A stretch of DNA of 7,384 nt, taken from contig DASVCZ010000035.1 in NCBI GenBank assembly GCA_036381335.1, positions 1 through 7,384 of the forward strand. Reading direction: 5' to 3'. Positions 6,670-7,384 of the stretch are shown piece after piece. Origin of the DNA: DASVCZ01 sp036381335. Lineage in GTDB: Bacteria; Patescibacteriota; Microgenomatia; UBA1400; PJMF01. Each line of letters starts with the position of its first letter. The stretch's first letter is position 1. The notes beneath the pieces were generated by a model. It was given only the letters and a program-made list of their open reading frames with translations. It was not told the origin of the DNA and made no database searches. Both the position numbers and the translations under genes were made by a program.

Positions 6670-6673
6670 TATT

Positions 6674-7384
6674 TTAAAACCCTGGAACGGCTACGTAAAC
6701 GACTCCCGTCTGGTAATCACCGGCGGCTTGGGTGCCGCTGACCCCGGCTTTATAGGTAATAGTTGCTTCTTCGTTGTCCGCAATGTCATCGTCACTCATG
6801 ACCACTTGCATGGTTTCACCGTCCTCGCGGTCGGCGAACTGCCGGAAGTAGGTACTGTCCACGAAATCGGCCGGCACATCGTTGCCGCTAGCATTAAAAC
6901 CAAAGCCGGTGACTGTCAGGGTAGTCCAGGGGTCAGCATTGCTCTCGGAACAGGCGCCGGTGTCACACAAGGTGTCGTCGATGTCGTTAGTCCCGTTGCT
7001 GTGCCTTAAAGGATGGAGCTCGTACGCATACACCGTATACCCACCGGCGCCTTTAGTCGTAATCCGCAAGGTGTTGGAAGCGGTGTTATGGGCGCCGGGC
7101 GTTAAGCTGCCTAGATCTATGTCAACATCGGAGATCGAGAAGGCGAAGGTATCAATTTGGTAAATGTACTGGAAGCCGGCACCGATAAAGTAGTCACTGC
7201 TGCCGTAGGCCCCAAAGGGCCCGGCAAAGGTCTGGCCCACGGTATCGGTCACGTTATAGCTGGCGCTTTCTTTTTCTCCTGAGGTAACATTAAAGTTGCC
7301 AAACTGAATCACGTAGCTGTCCGACTCCAGGCGCTGAGCCCAGGCAGGCACAGACACCACCAGGAAAAAGGGGGTCAAAAGAAG
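6674..7384 (-). CDS. Secreted surface protein with WxL/pilin-like C-terminal beta domain (5' end beyond right edge)
   Basis: The frame is open to the window edge and encodes 236 residues here. The first 16 are the end of a hydrophobic signal peptide finishing in VPAWA, so the true start lies a few codons outside; a TTG at 7378 is inside the hydrophobic core and is not a credible start. After cleavage comes a module of about 55 residues (VIQFGNFNVTSG, TVGQTFAGPFG, GAGFQYIYQI), then a beta domain with SDVDIDLGSLTPG, GGYTVYAYE, a close cysteine pair (CDTGAC, about 140-145), WTTL at about 153-156, RQFADRE at about 181-187 and the end AAGDYQTGVVYVAVPGF. I recall this pattern as common in Microgenomates hypothetical proteins. 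It has no membrane anchor after the signal and precedes a DUF916-like anchor gene by 43 bp, so it is probably displayed through it. It resembles the larger protein encoded at 4165-5637 in its C-terminal half. Confidence 0.82.
   Translation of the reverse strand, partial: LLLTPFFLVVSVPAWAQRLESDSYVIQFGNFNVTSGEKESASYNVTDTVGQTFAGPFGAYGSSDYFIGAGFQYIYQIDTFAFSISDVDIDLGSLTPGAHNTASNTLRITTKGAGGYTVYAYELHPLRHSNGTNDIDDTLCDTGACSESNADPWTTLTVTGFGFNASGNDVPADFVDSTYFRQFADREDGETMQVVMSDDDIADNEEATITYKAGVSGTQAAGDYQTGVVYVAVPGF

Noticed and set aside
6630..6673. Possible internal promoter (TTGAGA and a TAAGAAT-like -10) on the minus strand between the first two operon genes.
   Set aside because: The -10 match is weak and both boxes are made of the repeat units, so a promoter cannot be told from the repeat.
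6497..7009. A 170-codon plus-strand open frame.
   Set aside because: It lies antisense to two well-supported minus-strand genes and spans the tandem repeat between them; its product has no recognisable domain. It is a shadow frame.
1..7384. CRISPR array, tRNA, rRNA, insertion sequence ends or phage genes.
   Set aside because: No spaced direct repeats of CRISPR size, no cloverleaf-like sequence, no transposase motifs and no terminal inverted repeats were recognised.

Overview
This window looks like a chromosomal fragment of an uncultivated bacterium of the Candidate Phyla Radiation (Patescibacteria), most likely the Microgenomates branch. I base this on the protein types (secreted proteins with the pattern FGNFN...GFQYIY...IDLGSLTPG, paired with single-pass anchored WxL-partner-like proteins), on very tight gene packing, and on starts that mostly lack a recognisable Shine-Dalgarno sequence. 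TGA serves as a normal stop at the end of one gene, so I see no sign of the TGA-recoded code. The assignment comes from memory of these families and was not checked against a database.

Left part (1 to about 1075, AT-rich). A minus-strand open frame runs off the left edge; I do not recognise its product. A short spacer then carries a good sigma70-type promoter with a palindrome over its spacer and -10 box. This promoter drives a type II toxin-antitoxin pair, brnT then brnA, whose reading frames overlap by 26 bp.

Right part (1051 to 7384, clearly more GC-rich). Five genes lie head to tail on the minus strand with 0 to 43 bp between them, almost certainly one operon whose promoter lies beyond the right edge. 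In transcription order they encode: (1) a secreted surface protein with a C-terminal beta domain, cut by the window edge; (2) a secreted, C-terminally anchored DUF916/WxL-partner-like protein; (3) a second, larger secreted protein with the same kind of C-terminal domain as (1); (4) a second anchored DUF916-like protein with a cytoplasmic coiled-coil tail; (5) a large envelope protein with Ig-like domains, a proline-rich spacer, several membrane segments and two carboxypeptidase-regulatory-like beta domains.

The layout 'surface protein, anchor, surface protein, anchor, multi-domain membrane protein' suggests a cell-surface complex like the Csc/WxL systems of Gram-positive bacteria. The surface proteins would be held at the wall by the anchored partners, and the last gene could be a scaffold. 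The role in attachment or host contact is inference. The operon and brnTA converge with a 25 bp tail-to-tail overlap and no room for a terminator between them.
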